Origin: Candidatus Scatonaster coprocaballi
GTDB taxonomy: Bacteria > Bacillota > Clostridia > Saccharofermentanales > Saccharofermentanaceae
Length of the DNA stretch: 34,884 nt
Assembly: GCA_018064475.1 (NCBI GenBank)
Contig: JAGHVD010000073.1
Span: forward strand, 1-34,884
Reading direction: 5' to 3'
Shown: positions 15,656 through 24,869 of the stretch, one piece after another
Numbering within the stretch: the stretch's first letter is position 1
Layout of the letters: each line of letters opens with the position of its first letter
The notes under the pieces: generated by a model
The model's database searches: none
The model's input: only the letters and a program-made list of their open reading frames with translations
What the model was told of the DNA's origin: nothing
Made by a program: the position numbers and the translations under genes

Positions 15656-17833
15656 TTACTGAATCTGAAGTTCCTCCTGACTGTCTACCTTCTTCTTTCC
15701 GCGAAGATCCAGTTTATGGTAGCTGCCATCCGAATCAAGGAAATGACTGCGAACCGTATCTTCCAGTTCAATATGCAGGACATCCATGACACGTGCCTTG
15801 CAATCCGGGTCTTCTACCGGGAACAGCAATTCTACACGGCGAATGAGATTTCTCGGCATCCAGTCCGCTGACGACAGGTAGACGTCTTCCTGGCCTTCGT
15901 TGTAGAAGTAATAGATACGTGAATGTTCGAGGAATCGGCCTGTGATCGAGCGTACGGTTATATTCTCAGACAATCCCGGCACACCCGGACGCAAGCAGCA
16001 GATGCCACGTACGACCAGATCGATCTTTACACCTGCGCAAGATGCATCGTAGAGTGCATCGATGATCGATGCATCCACCAGAGAATTCATCTTAGCAATA
16101 ATGCGGCTCTTCTTTCCTTTTCGGGCATTCTTTGCTTCCTGCGAGATCTTCTCTATGAAATATTTCTTCATTCGGGTCGGTGCAGGAATCAGTCGACGCC
16201 ACTCTGGCGGTTCCGAGAAGCCGGACAACGTATTGAAGAATTCCGACGCATCGACACCAAATGTCTCCGAAGCGGTGAAAAGACCGATGTCCGTATAGAT
16301 CTTCGCCGTAATATCGTTATAGTTTCCGGTCGCAAGGTGGAGATATCTTCGGATACCATCCTCCTCTTCACGCACTACCAATGTGATCTTACTGTGAGTC
16401 TTCAATCCCACCAGTCCGTAAATTACATGGCATCCAGCTTTCTCCAGCATCTTGGCCCAGTTAATGTTGTTCTCCTCATCGAATCTGGCCTTCAGCTCTA
16501 CCAGTACCATGACCTGTTTTCCATTCTGGGCCGCGGCCGCCAAGGATTTGATGATTGGCGAACTACTGCTGACACGGTAGAGCGTCTGCTTAATTGCCAG
16601 AACCTTCGGGTCTTCTGCAGCCTGACGAACAAATTCTACAACCGGGTCGAAGGATTCATACGGGTGATGAACCAGACGGTCCTTCTCCCGAATTGCATCA
16701 AAGATATTCATATCCTTTGGAAACATCTGAGGCTGAGCCGGCTGGAATGCATGATAACAGAGTTCCGGGAAATCATCACTGATCTTGCTCACCAACTTCA
16801 TGAGGAAGGTTAGGTCAATTGGACCGTTCACTGCAAAGATATCTTTATTCGAGATTTTCAGCGAAGAACGAAGCGGGGTCAGCAATCTCGGATCCATATC
16901 ATCATTCACTTCCATGCGGATGATCTCACCGAATCTTCTCTTTCTGACCTGCTCCTCGATTTCCTTCAGAAGATCCTCTGCCTCATCTTCATCGATGTCC
17001 AGATCCGCATTTCTCATCACTCGATAGAAACCGCAGGCCAGGACAGTCGAGCCGACAAACAGTGCATGCAGGTTCGCACAGATGATTTGCTCGATTGGAA
17101 CGAAGCACACACCCGAGGACTGGTGAAGTTGGAAGAGTCTTGGCACAACCGGTGGCACCTGAATGGTTGCAAAACGATAGGAAGGCTCATAGATTTTTCC
17201 TTTCTTCTCCTGTTTCGCGATTCGTGCCGCCCGTTCCTCTTCCGACTCGTCGATCAACACAGCTAGATTCAACTGGCGGTTGTAGATCAGCGGAAGCGGA
17301 CGCGACGCGTCGACAGCCATTGGTGTCAGGATTGGATAAAGTGTGGAACGGAAATAGTCATCGCAGACTTCTTTCGCATGTTCGTCCAAGTCTTCGTAGT
17401 CGCTGATATAGATACCGTGATTCTTCAAGGAGGGGACGAGTGAGCGATTGTATGTCGAATACATCATGCTCATCGCATTTCTCGCCTGCTCATCAATCTG
17501 CGTAAGTTGCTGCTTGATCGTTCTTCCGGAAATATCCAGTTCATCGTAGTCCGCGCTTTGCAGGTCACGAAGCGAAGCCACACGAACGATGTAGAATTCA
17601 TCCATGTTCGAAGCGGTGATGGACAGGAACTTCAATCTTTCCAGAAGTGGGTTCTTCGTATCTCTCGACTCAAAAAGGATTCGGTTATTGAACTCCAACC
17701 AACTTAATTCACGGTTGAAATAGCGCTCGGAGTTTGCTTCAATGTCAGCATTATCCATGGCAGAATGTGCCACATCCGTGCTGACTCGCTCGAGCTTTTT
17801 TTCCTTATCTTTCTTATCTTTCTTGGTATTCAT
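15656..17833 (-). CDS. ppk: Polyphosphate kinase 1
   Basis: PPK1 polymerises the terminal phosphate of ATP into polyphosphate, reversibly. The 725-residue length is typical. Visible features: N-terminal YFNRELSWLEFN (38-49), RLVHHPYESFDPV (386-398), the phosphorylated-histidine site KTHSKITLV with His480, the second essential histidine in FLEHSRIYYF (His637), and the LATGNYN segment (500-506). I chose ATG at 17833 because it overlaps the ppx stop codon as ATGA and has GGAGG 8 bases upstream; an in-frame upstream extension of 27 codons would lie inside ppx and looks spurious. It is the last gene of leuC-leuD-leuB-ppx-ppk, so it makes the polymer that the adjacent gene is predicted to degrade. 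Confidence 0.97.
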   Translation of the reverse strand: MNTKKDKKDKEKKLERVSTDVAHSAMDNADIEANSERYFNRELSWLEFNNRILFESRDTKNPLLERLKFLSITASNMDEFYIVRVASLRDLQSADYDELDISGRTIKQQLTQIDEQARNAMSMMYSTYNRSLVPSLKNHGIYISDYEDLDEHAKEVCDDYFRSTLYPILTPMAVDASRPLPLIYNRQLNLAVLIDESEEERAARIAKQEKKGKIYEPSYRFATIQVPPVVPRLFQLHQSSGVCFVPIEQIICANLHALFVGSTVLACGFYRVMRNADLDIDEDEAEDLLKEIEEQVRKRRFGEIIRMEVNDDMDPRLLTPLRSSLKISNKDIFAVNGPIDLTFLMKLVSKISDDFPELCYHAFQPAQPQMFPKDMNIFDAIREKDRLVHHPYESFDPVVEFVRQAAEDPKVLAIKQTLYRVSSSSPIIKSLAAAAQNGKQVMVLVELKARFDEENNINWAKMLEKAGCHVIYGLVGLKTHSKITLVVREEEDGIRRYLHLATGNYNDITAKIYTDIGLFTASETFGVDASEFFNTLSGFSEPPEWRRLIPAPTRMKKYFIEKISQEAKNARKGKKSRIIAKMNSLVDASIIDALYDASCAGVKIDLVVRGICCLRPGVPGLSENITVRSITGRFLEHSRIYYFYNEGQEDVYLSSADWMPRNLIRRVELLFPVEDPDCKARVMDVLHIELEDTVRSHFLDSDGSYHKLDLRGKKKVDSQEELQIQ

Positions 17834-19377
17834 CTGATCTGCCTCCGGACACGTAAGAATGCTTTCATTGAGAAAAATTGTGAGAATAAATCCGTATGGT
17901 TCTCGAAGAACCATTTATCGTAGGTCATGTCATACATCGTATCACCGCTGATCACAAGTCCCTCAGGGGTGATGTTCGCGGAAAGATCCAGCAGTTTCTG
18001 CTTATGGGAACCGTCCAGCGCATCCGAAAGACGTAGTATCGCCGCAAGCTTAGACAGTAATACTTGATCCTCGGTCTGAACTTCTGCATAACGGGCATCC
18101 TGATAGAACATCGGATCTGCATAATATCTACCTACCAGTGCAACGATCTTCCTTTCACGATCGGAAAGGCCGATCAGTTCCGTACGGTCAATGATACTGT
18201 AGGTCGAAGGACTCGGATTCGAGATATTGATGAACTTACCCACTTCATGCAGTAACGCAGAAAGTCGCAAGAGCATCCGCTCACGACTGCCCATGCCATG
18301 CAACTTCTTGGTCGCATCGAAGACGACCATCGCTGCATTCTCCACAAAGGTAATATGTCTCTTCTCAGACTTATACCGCTTGGCCACATGTCGCGCAGCA
18401 GAGATTAGATCCCGTTCCGGATCAATGACCAGATTATAGTGACCATGCGACCAGGCGTAGTGGTACATGACGCCTTCTGTCAAAGAAGCATCCGGCATAT
18501 GTACACCGTCAACGCCCATGTAATCCACCATCTTCTTAATCATCAATGCAGTTGGAAGAAGAAGCGGCGCTGTAGATGGGGTGATATCCAGTTTTCTGGC
18601 CAACTGTTCCGGTGAGATATGAAGCAAATCATTAAGCAATGCATCGAAGCGTTCCAACGATAGATAGCAATACTCACGCGGAGACTCTCCGGCTAAAGCC
18701 TTAATGAATCCCATATCGCTTCCGAATACGACCAGATTCCGATAATTGACGTTCTTCGGTTCAATGGCATAGTACTCGGCCAGATCGCGCGAGATATACT
18801 CTTCCAGTACCTCAGTATAGTGTGTCGTCTGCTTCGCAAGATCCGAGAGCATCTCACTGATACGCAGAGAACCGAGCTTGGTATTCTGACTGAATACGAG
18901 ATCGGACTTGTCGTAGAGCGTCGCCTGCATACTACCGGAGCCGATATCCAGCACCATCGTTCCTTCTGAAACCAGTTCGGCAAAATCCGGCTGGCTCTCT
19001 TTGACTGCCAGATTGTGGAGATATCTCTCTTGCGCATTGTCCAGCACTTTCACATGAATACCGGTCTGTACACGGATCTGCTCGATCACCATCGCCCGAT
19101 TACTTGCCTCGCGAAAAGCACTGGTCGCCACACACTCGACTTCTTTGATCTTATATTCTTTCATCTTGGCCGCAAAACCACTCAGGACTTCCACCAGTTC
19201 ATTCACTGCAGAGGGTGGGATGATTCCTTCCTTATACGCTTTCGACCCGAAAGACATGTACTTCCGAACGGATTCGATCTCTTTAGGCGTACTGTCCTTC
19301 TCACCTAGTTCGAAGATCTTCAGTCTCAAAGACAAAGAACCAAGATCGATAACGGCCAGCAGTGTCTTCTTACTCAT
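17830..19377 (-). CDS. ppx: Exopolyphosphatase / GppA-family phosphatase with divergent HD-like tail
   Basis: Ppx/GppA enzymes release phosphate from polyphosphate ends or from pppGpp. This 515-residue protein has the actin-like ATPase-fold motifs in altered form: DLGSLSLRL (11-19; the usual motif is D-x-G-S-N-S) and DIGSGSMQ (144-151; usually DIGGGSTE). A Glu in NAQER (residue 117) aligns with the catalytic Glu of E. coli Ppx by eye. The C-terminal half resembles the HD-type domain of long Ppx proteins, but the usual H-D is H-E (LLHEVGKFI) and the following histidine-rich stretch is absent ([10 protein letters not shown]). The gene overlaps leuB by 8 bp and ppk by 4 bp. GGAGG lies 9 bases before its start. 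Polyphosphate versus pppGpp as substrate cannot be settled; the ppk partner favours polyphosphate. Confidence 0.88.
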   Translation of the reverse strand: MSKKTLLAVIDLGSLSLRLKIFELGEKDSTPKEIESVRKYMSFGSKAYKEGIIPPSAVNELVEVLSGFAAKMKEYKIKEVECVATSAFREASNRAMVIEQIRVQTGIHVKVLDNAQERYLHNLAVKESQPDFAELVSEGTMVLDIGSGSMQATLYDKSDLVFSQNTKLGSLRISEMLSDLAKQTTHYTEVLEEYISRDLAEYYAIEPKNVNYRNLVVFGSDMGFIKALAGESPREYCYLSLERFDALLNDLLHISPEQLARKLDITPSTAPLLLPTALMIKKMVDYMGVDGVHMPDASLTEGVMYHYAWSHGHYNLVIDPERDLISAARHVAKRYKSEKRHITFVENAAMVVFDATKKLHGMGSRERMLLRLSALLHEVGKFINISNPSPSTYSIIDRTELIGLSDRERKIVALVGRYYADPMFYQDARYAEVQTEDQVLLSKLAAILRLSDALDGSHKQKLLDLSANITPEGLVISGDTMYDMTYDKWFFENHTDLFSQFFSMKAFLRVRRQIR

Positions 19378-20482
19378 CTAGATATGCCTCCATCACTTTC
19401 TTCGTTATAGCCTCCGTACCCAGCACCATCTTCTTATCACCCTGTGCTAGGTCGACCGTCCGCCAGCCATCAGCCAGTGTCTGCTTGACCGCACGTTCCA
19501 ACCGGTCTGCCTCCTTGGAAAGGCCTAGCGAGAAGCGGAGCATCATGGCAGCAGAGAGAATGGTCGCCAATGGATTGGCGATTCCCTGTCCGGCAATATC
19601 CGGTGCAGAGCCATGTACCGGCTCGTACATACCCGGTTTCCCCGATGCGCCTAACGAAGCTGACGGTAACATACCGATGGAACCGGTGATCATGCCGGCC
19701 TCATCAGAAAGGATATCGCCGAACATATTGCTGGTCACGATGACATCGAAGGATGTGGGACGCTTCAGAAGTTGCATCGACGCATTATCCACATACATGA
19801 AGTCCACCTCTACTTCGGGATAATCCATCTTGACCCGCTCCGTGACCTTCCTCCATAGACGCGAAGTCTCCAAGATATTGGCCTTGTCCACCACCGTCAG
19901 TTTCTTCCTTCTTTCCATGGCAGAGATAAATCCGGATCGAAGGATCCGCTCGATTTCTGCTTCGCTATAGGTCTCGATGTCGAAAGCTTCCATCCCCTTC
20001 GGTGTGCCATCTTCCAGTGTCTCTGCCGACTCAGCCAATCCTCTTCTTCCGAAGTAAATGCCGCCCGTCAGTTCACGCACGATGAGAATATCCACCCCGT
20101 CTTCCACAAGGTCCGGACGCAGTGGACTCGCCGCCTTCAGTTCTGGGAAAAGTATCGCCAGTCGTAGATTGGCATATAGTCCGAGGCCCTTACGAAGTCC
20201 CAGCAGTGCCGCTTCCGGTCGCATATTACCCGGAAGGCCGTCCCACTTCGGTCCGCCCACCGCACCAAGCAACACCGCGTCGCTCTGCCTTGCCGCTTCA
20301 AGCGTCTCTTCAGGCAATGGCTGCTGACAGGTATCGATTGCGATACCGCCTGCCATTACTTCATTGAACGTGAAAGTATGTCCGGATGTCTTCGCAACAA
20401 GCTTCAATACTTCGCACGCGCTATCTGTCACTTCCGGTCCGATTCCATCGCCAGGAATCACAGTAATTCTGAATTCTGCCAT
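19370..20482 (-). CDS. leuB: 3-isopropylmalate dehydrogenase
   Basis: It oxidises and decarboxylates 3-isopropylmalate with NAD, the third step of leucine synthesis. The 370-residue protein begins [17 protein letters not shown] and carries [35 protein letters not shown] and the NAD-side [19 protein letters not shown]. All are standard for LeuB and separate it from isocitrate dehydrogenase. ATG at 20482 is preferred: AGAGG lies 9 bases upstream, whereas the GTG two codons earlier, which overlaps the leuD stop, has only 3 bases of spacing. leuB is tightly coupled to leuD upstream and overlaps ppx downstream by 8 bp. Confidence 0.97.
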   Translation of the reverse strand: MAEFRITVIPGDGIGPEVTDSACEVLKLVAKTSGHTFTFNEVMAGGIAIDTCQQPLPEETLEAARQSDAVLLGAVGGPKWDGLPGNMRPEAALLGLRKGLGLYANLRLAILFPELKAASPLRPDLVEDGVDILIVRELTGGIYFGRRGLAESAETLEDGTPKGMEAFDIETYSEAEIERILRSGFISAMERRKKLTVVDKANILETSRLWRKVTERVKMDYPEVEVDFMYVDNASMQLLKRPTSFDVIVTSNMFGDILSDEAGMITGSIGMLPSASLGASGKPGMYEPVHGSAPDIAGQGIANPLATILSAAMMLRFSLGLSKEADRLERAVKQTLADGWRTVDLAQGDKKMVLGTEAITKKVMEAYLDE

Positions 20483-20484
20483 GC

Positions 20485-20991
20485 TCACTCGCCTCTTTCC
20501 TTGGAAAGTTTCGTACGGGTATATCCTACCAGTCCATCTGCGTCAATAATGTCGCGTATAAATGTGGGAAAAGCACCTGCCACGAATGTCTGACCAGTCG
20601 TCAGGTCGTTGATCTCCCCCATATCAAAGTCGATCGTAATCTGATCACCGTCCGAGATCTCTTCGTATGCCTGTTCACATTCGAGGATCGCAAGTCCGGT
20701 ATTAATGCTATTTCGGTAGAAAATGCGTGCAAAAGATGGGGCAATGACACATGCAATGCCACTGGCTTTGATGGCCACCGGAGCATGTTCACGAGAAGAA
20801 CCGCAACCGAAATTCGGTCCCGCCACAATGATGGCTCCCGGCGTCACTTTCTTCCCGAAATCCGGATCCAAATCTTCCATGCAATGGGAAGCCAATTCTG
20901 CCCGATCCGAGGTATTCAGGTATCGTGCCGGAATAATCACATCCGTATCTACATTTGCGCCGTACTTGATGACTTTACCTTCAATTCTCAT
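20485..20991 (-). CDS. leuD: 3-isopropylmalate dehydratase small subunit
   Basis: It forms the swivel-domain partner of LeuC, which isomerises 2-isopropylmalate to 3-isopropylmalate. The 168-residue protein has [13 protein letters not shown] near the N-terminus and the substrate-recognition [11 protein letters not shown] segment, followed by [13 protein letters not shown]. The short length is that of the archaeal-type/HacB-like LeuD rather than the roughly 200-residue enteric form, consistent with the short LeuC next door. It starts 17 bp after leuC with AAGGG upstream. Confidence 0.96.
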   Translation of the reverse strand: MRIEGKVIKYGANVDTDVIIPARYLNTSDRAELASHCMEDLDPDFGKKVTPGAIIVAGPNFGCGSSREHAPVAIKASGIACVIAPSFARIFYRNSINTGLAILECEQAYEEISDGDQITIDFDMGEINDLTTGQTFVAGAFPTFIRDIIDADGLVGYTRTKLSKERGE

Positions 20992-21008
20992 ACGTTCGCC
21001 CTTCTTTC

Positions 21009-22289
21009 TTACAAGATCTCTTCCGGACTTCCGATGTAGCCCAGTACCGCAGAGGCCGCTGCAATCTCCACGCCTGCCAGATACACTTCGGAACCCTTAT
21101 GGCCCATTCTTCCGACGAAGTTACGATTCGTCGTGGAGACACAACGCTCGCCTTCAGCGAGTACACCCATGTAACCACCTAGACAAGGGCCGCAGGTCGG
21201 TGCAGAAACGACACAACCGGCATCTACGAAAATTTCCAGCAGACCTTCTTGTAGGGACTGCTTGTACACACGTTGTGAACCAGGAAGAATAACGGCACGA
21301 ATTCCTTCCGCGACGTGTCTTCCCTGAAGCACTGCCGCCGCTCGTCGCATATCCTCGATACGTCCGTTGGTACAAGAGCCAATGACGACCTGATCAATCG
21401 TAATCTTCTCGAAGGTACCGATCGCCTTCGTATTAGACGGTAGATGTGGGAAAGCCACTTGAGGCTGAATCTCTGAAAGATCGATCTGAATGATGGATGC
21501 ATACGAAGCATCTTCATCCGGATACAGCCAGTCCGGGGCCTTCGTATATCCACCTTCTACTCGATCACGCAAGTACACGATCGTCGCCTCATCCACAGGG
21601 AAAATGCCGTTCTTGGCACCACATTCGATTGCCATGTTACAGATGGTCAAGCGGTCCGCCATAGACAGTTCGGCCACACCGGCACCGGTAAATTCCAGTG
21701 AACGATAGAGCGCACCGTCGACGCCGATCCTACCGATGAGGTAGAGGATCACATCCTTACCGGAACAGTATTTTCCGAGTTTACCAGTCAATTCTACACG
21801 AATGGCTTCCGGTACGCGGAACCAAGTCTGACCCGTAGCCATCGCGCAGGCCAGATCAGTGGACCCAACACCTGTTGAGAAAGCACCAAGCGCGCCATAT
21901 GTGCAGGTATGAGAATCTGCACCGATGATCAGTTCACCCGGTCGGATCAGGCCATTCTCAGGAAGAATGACATGTTCCACACCCATACCTTCCTGACCTT
22001 GTTCGTAGTAGTACTTGAGATTTTGTTTCCGCGCAAATGCGCGCATCTTCTGGCATTGCGTAGCAGACTTAATGTCTTTGTTCGGTGCGAAGTGATCTGG
22101 CACCAAAGCAATTCTGTCCGCATCAAAGACACGTCCGAAACCGTTCTTCTCGAAAATATCGATGGCCGGTGGCGTCGTGATGTCATTCCCAAGAAGCATA
22201 TCCAAAGAAGCTTCTATTAAATCTCCCGGTGCGCAGGAATCAATTTTCGCATGTCGTGCCAGGATCTTCTGTGTCATGGTCATACCCAT
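21009..22289 (-). CDS. leuC: 3-isopropylmalate dehydratase large subunit
   Basis: It is the aconitase-type 4Fe-4S subunit of isopropylmalate isomerase. The 426-residue protein is of the short type (enteric LeuC is about 466). It shows [12 protein letters not shown] at the start, [15 protein letters not shown], and the cluster cysteines in GSCTNGR and in [12 protein letters not shown] at 22289 is chosen because the sequence from there matches the family start and is preceded by AAGG/CAGG; the in-frame upstream extension lies across the promoter region. It heads the leuCDB-ppx-ppk run. No leuA is present in the window, and the leader of about 35 bases is too short for a T-box. Confidence 0.97.
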   Translation of the reverse strand: MGMTMTQKILARHAKIDSCAPGDLIEASLDMLLGNDITTPPAIDIFEKNGFGRVFDADRIALVPDHFAPNKDIKSATQCQKMRAFARKQNLKYYYEQGQEGMGVEHVILPENGLIRPGELIIGADSHTCTYGALGAFSTGVGSTDLACAMATGQTWFRVPEAIRVELTGKLGKYCSGKDVILYLIGRIGVDGALYRSLEFTGAGVAELSMADRLTICNMAIECGAKNGIFPVDEATIVYLRDRVEGGYTKAPDWLYPDEDASYASIIQIDLSEIQPQVAFPHLPSNTKAIGTFEKITIDQVVIGSCTNGRIEDMRRAAAVLQGRHVAEGIRAVILPGSQRVYKQSLQEGLLEIFVDAGCVVSAPTCGPCLGGYMGVLAEGERCVSTTNRNFVGRMGHKGSEVYLAGVEIAAASAVLGYIGSPEEIL

Positions 22290-22326
22290 ATTTACGGACC
22301 TGCCTTTCCGTATATATCTATACTTA

Positions 22327-22355
22327 ATGTTACTTGCAAATCGTAATGTTCGCAA
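22327..22355 (-). promoter_or_regulatory. Candidate promoter of the leuCDB-ppx-ppk operon
   Basis: On the minus strand TTGCGA (22350-22355) and TAACAT (22327-22332) are separated by exactly 17 bp, giving a leader of about 30 bases. An alternative -10 in the A/T stretch nearer the gene (TATAGAT) cannot be excluded. Confidence 0.4.
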
Positions 22356-22387
22356 GGCAAAAAGTCGCAATTTTTTTACTTTGCCTT
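22354..22387. promoter_or_regulatory. Inverted repeat between divergent promoters, operator candidate
   Basis: AAGGCAAA (22354-22361) and TTTGCCTT (22380-22387) are perfect 8-bp arms separated by 18 bp. The dyad lies just upstream of the plus-strand -10 at 22393 and touches the leuC -35, so one bound protein could affect both directions. Purely positional evidence. Confidence 0.3.
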
Positions 22388-22389
22388 TA

Positions 22390-22398
22390 TGTTATAAT
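22390..22398 (+). promoter_or_regulatory. Extended -10 promoter of the zinc-ribbon and ABC-F genes
   Basis: TGTTATAAT is a perfect TGn-TATAAT element. The predicted start near 22405 leaves a leader of about 33 bases with AAAGGAG placed 10 bases before the ATG at 22438. Confidence 0.65.
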
Positions 22399-22437
22399 AC
22401 AAACTTGAAGGAAAAAGAGTCAAAGGAGCTTCTCAAT

Positions 22438-22824
22438 ATGACAAGATACAATATGTTCCAGAACTACAACAATGTAGATAACCCTAGTTATGCGAACAAC
22501 ACCGCAAACAAAGTTCATGAGTACGGTGAAGAGATTGCAAAGCTTAAGAATAATATTGAGCGTCTGAATCTCCTGACCGAAGCCTTGTGGAAGCTTATGC
22601 AATCCCAGGGACTTACCGAAGAGGATCTCCTCAAAGCCATTACAGAAATTGACGAGGAGAAGAAGCAACTGAAGAAAGCCATTGAGGACGGTACCGCCAC
22701 CGATGAAGATAAGGGTACAGTACTCTGCCCGAATTGCCACGTTCCGCTTCAGAATAACGGCAACATGGCTAACCGTTGCATCTACTGTGGCCATGAGATC
22801 ATTGCCAATCCTTTCAAGACCTGA
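22438..22824 (+). CDS. Small coiled-coil protein with C-terminal zinc ribbon
   Basis: The 128-residue protein is not a family I can name. Residues 25-85 are helical and heptad-like (EEIAKLKNNIERLNLL, then EIDEEKKQLKKAI), probably a coiled coil. The C-terminus holds two CxxC pairs, Cys97/Cys100 and Cys114/Cys117, a rubredoxin-like zinc ribbon. The ATG at 22438 is fixed by AAAGGAG upstream; a much longer in-frame reading runs back into the opposite promoter region and is not credible. It lies 30 bp before the ABC-F gene and shares its promoter, so a ribosome- or RNA-related role is possible, but this is only context. Confidence 0.8.
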   Translation: MTRYNMFQNYNNVDNPSYANNTANKVHEYGEEIAKLKNNIERLNLLTEALWKLMQSQGLTEEDLLKAITEIDEEKKQLKKAIEDGTATDEDKGTVLCPNCHVPLQNNGNMANRCIYCGHEIIANPFKT

Positions 22825-22854
22825 TCCTAATCGATACGGAGAGATATATCTTTC

Positions 22855-24783
22855 ATGCCATTGATTTCCATCAACAAAGTATCTAAGTCTTACCATGCAA
22901 GGCTTCTGCTTGATTGCGTCTCTTTTTCCATCGAGCGCGGCGACAAGATTGCGCTGATTGGAAACAACGGGACCGGTAAGTCTACCCTTTTTAAGATGAT
23001 TCAGGGCAAAGTAGAACCGGACGAAGGCGAGATTCTTCATCACGGCACTTCCATTGCCGGTTATCTTACCCAGAATATGGAAGAACTGGAACTGGGTGGT
23101 AGTCTCCTCATCAGCGAAGAACTCCTCCAGATCGAAGACCAGATGCGTGAGGCAGAATACCGTCTGGCCAATGCCGATGAAGCGGAGTCCACTTCCCTGC
23201 TTCGTACATACCAGCAACTTACCTCCCGCTTTGAAGCCCTGGGCGGATATGATTACGAACCCCGCATGAAGGCCGCACTGGCTGGTCTCGGACTTGCGAA
23301 CATCGACTGGACACGCGATGTAAGTTCTTTTTCCGGTGGAGAGAAAATGCGAATCTGTCTGGCACGTCTGATTGTGTCACGGCCGGATATTCTCCTTCTC
23401 GACGAGCCGACCAACCACCTCGATACCGATGCGATGGAGTGGCTGGAATCCTTCATTCGTTCATACGGTGGCGCCGTGTTGCTCATCTCCCATGACCGTT
23501 ACTTCATTGACCAGACCGTGACAAAGGTCCTAGAACTTGAGAATGGCCGAATCACCGCTTACCGCGGCAACTACACAGAATACAAAGAACAGAAGCGTCG
23601 TTTCTTGGAGGATCAGCGCCAGGTCGTTGCAAATCTGGAGAAAGAACTGGTCCGCCAAGAAGGGGTAACGCAGACGATGCTCTCCCACCGTAATATCTCC
23701 GGATATCACGCACGTGAGAAAGTCGTCGCGAAACTATCTGAGAAGTTGGAGCAGGAGCGCGCAAAGCTATCCGGCGGTCCGCTTCAGATGAGCTTCAAGC
23801 TGATGCCGGAAGAACGTTCCGGCGACGAAGATAAGATTCTTCTGGCCGCAAGAAATATAGGGAAGCGCTTCCCCGACGGGAAACTTCTCTTCTCCAATGT
23901 ATCCTTTGAGATCAAAGCGTCCGACAAAGTCTTCCTAGTTGGCCCGAATGGCTGTGGTAAGTCCACCATGCTTTCCCTGCTTCTGGGCAAAGTCTCTGAA
24001 TTCGACGGAGATGTACTCATTTCCGGATCCGCCAGGATCGGCTTCATGGGGCAGTTCGTAGATTTCGAAGATGATCACCGCACCATATTGGAAGAGCTTA
24101 TGACACGCAGCGAGCTGGGCGAAACGGCCGCAAGAAATCTTCTTGCTCGTTTCGGATTCCGTGATATCGACGTCTATAAAGAAATCTCCGTTCTGTCTGG
24201 TGGCGAACGTTCCCGCGTATATCTTTGCTGTCTCCTAGAAGAGAAGCCGGAGATGCTTTTCCTCGATGAGCCCACCAATCACTTGGATATTGAATCCCGT
24301 GAAGTACTCGAGGATGCACTGGCCAGTTATAACGGCGCCATTTTAGCCGTCAGCCACGACCGCTATTTCATCGAGAAATGCGAAAGCCAAATCCTCGGCT
24401 TCATCGGCGACCGCGTCACCATCTACGACAAATATGATTACTATCGCCGTGCATATAAAGAATATCTGGATAGTATGTCCAGCGCCTCGAAGAAGGACGC
24501 CAAGTCATCCTCTTCATCATCTTCCGATTCCGGCAAGAAAGCAAGTTCGACCAAGACTTCTGCGCCAACTATGAATCGCGCGCAAGAGCGAAAGGAGATC
24601 GCCAAGCGTAAAGAGCGAATCCGCTTCATCGAGAAGCGTACAGCTGAACTTGAGGAAGCCCAGAAAGCATTAGAAGCTTCGTTTGGTGCGAATACCCCAC
24701 CTGAGGACTACGATACTTACGCCAGAAATAGCGAGGAACTCGAAGCCTTGTACGAAGAGTACATGGAGTTAGAAAGCGAATAA
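22855..24783 (+). CDS. ABC-F family ATP-binding protein (ribosome-associated)
   Basis: ABC-F proteins have two ABC domains and no membrane part and act on ribosomes, either easing translation or protecting from antibiotics. The 642-residue protein has Walker A GNNGTGKST (36-44), signature SGGEK (about 160) and LLLDEPTNHLD, a helical interdomain linker (QKRRFLEDQRQVVANLEKEL), then second Walker A GPNGCGKST (from 363), signature SGGER (about 448) and LFLDEPTNHLD. A Ser/Lys-rich spacer (SSSSSSSDSGKK) leads to a basic coiled-coil C-terminus, as in Uup/YdiF-like members. The subfamily, and whether it confers resistance, cannot be set without a tree. The start lies after ACGGAGAG with long spacing. 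The gene ends at a strong terminator. Confidence 0.93.
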   Translation: MPLISINKVSKSYHARLLLDCVSFSIERGDKIALIGNNGTGKSTLFKMIQGKVEPDEGEILHHGTSIAGYLTQNMEELELGGSLLISEELLQIEDQMREAEYRLANADEAESTSLLRTYQQLTSRFEALGGYDYEPRMKAALAGLGLANIDWTRDVSSFSGGEKMRICLARLIVSRPDILLLDEPTNHLDTDAMEWLESFIRSYGGAVLLISHDRYFIDQTVTKVLELENGRITAYRGNYTEYKEQKRRFLEDQRQVVANLEKELVRQEGVTQTMLSHRNISGYHAREKVVAKLSEKLEQERAKLSGGPLQMSFKLMPEERSGDEDKILLAARNIGKRFPDGKLLFSNVSFEIKASDKVFLVGPNGCGKSTMLSLLLGKVSEFDGDVLISGSARIGFMGQFVDFEDDHRTILEELMTRSELGETAARNLLARFGFRDIDVYKEISVLSGGERSRVYLCCLLEEKPEMLFLDEPTNHLDIESREVLEDALASYNGAILAVSHDRYFIEKCESQILGFIGDRVTIYDKYDYYRRAYKEYLDSMSSASKKDAKSSSSSSSDSGKKASSTKTSAPTMNRAQERKEIAKRKERIRFIEKRTAELEEAQKALEASFGANTPPEDYDTYARNSEELEALYEEYMELESE

Positions 24784-24801
24784 GTTCTCTTACTCAATGC
24801 G

Positions 24802-24831
24802 AAAAAGAAGTCTCTCACGAGACTTCTTTTT
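24802..24831. terminator. Bidirectional Rho-independent terminator
   Basis: AAAAAGAAGTCTC and GAGACTTCTTTTT form a perfect 13-bp stem with loop TCAC. It has a T-run on either strand, so it can end the ABC-F transcript (+) and the convergent deacetylase transcript (-). Confidence 0.92.
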
Positions 24832-24869
24832 GTTTCATTCTTGAATTGGGAAAATCCTGGTGTGCTGGT

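Noticed and set aside
15923-16813. Plus-strand open frame of 296 codons opposite ppk
   Set aside because: Antisense shadow of ppk with no start signal and no motif.
17834-17914. Longer N-terminus of polyphosphate kinase
   Set aside because: The extra 27 codons lie within ppx, lack a ribosome binding site, and the ATGA overlap with GGAGG upstream marks the start at 17833.
22290-22437. T-box leader for the leucine genes
   Set aside because: The gap is only 148 bp and holds divergent promoters; no AGGGTGG-type T-box sequence or specifier stem is visible.
22420-23217. Minus-strand open frame of 265 codons across the zinc-ribbon and ABC-F genes
   Set aside because: It spans two supported genes and the gap between them on the opposite strand; no start signal.
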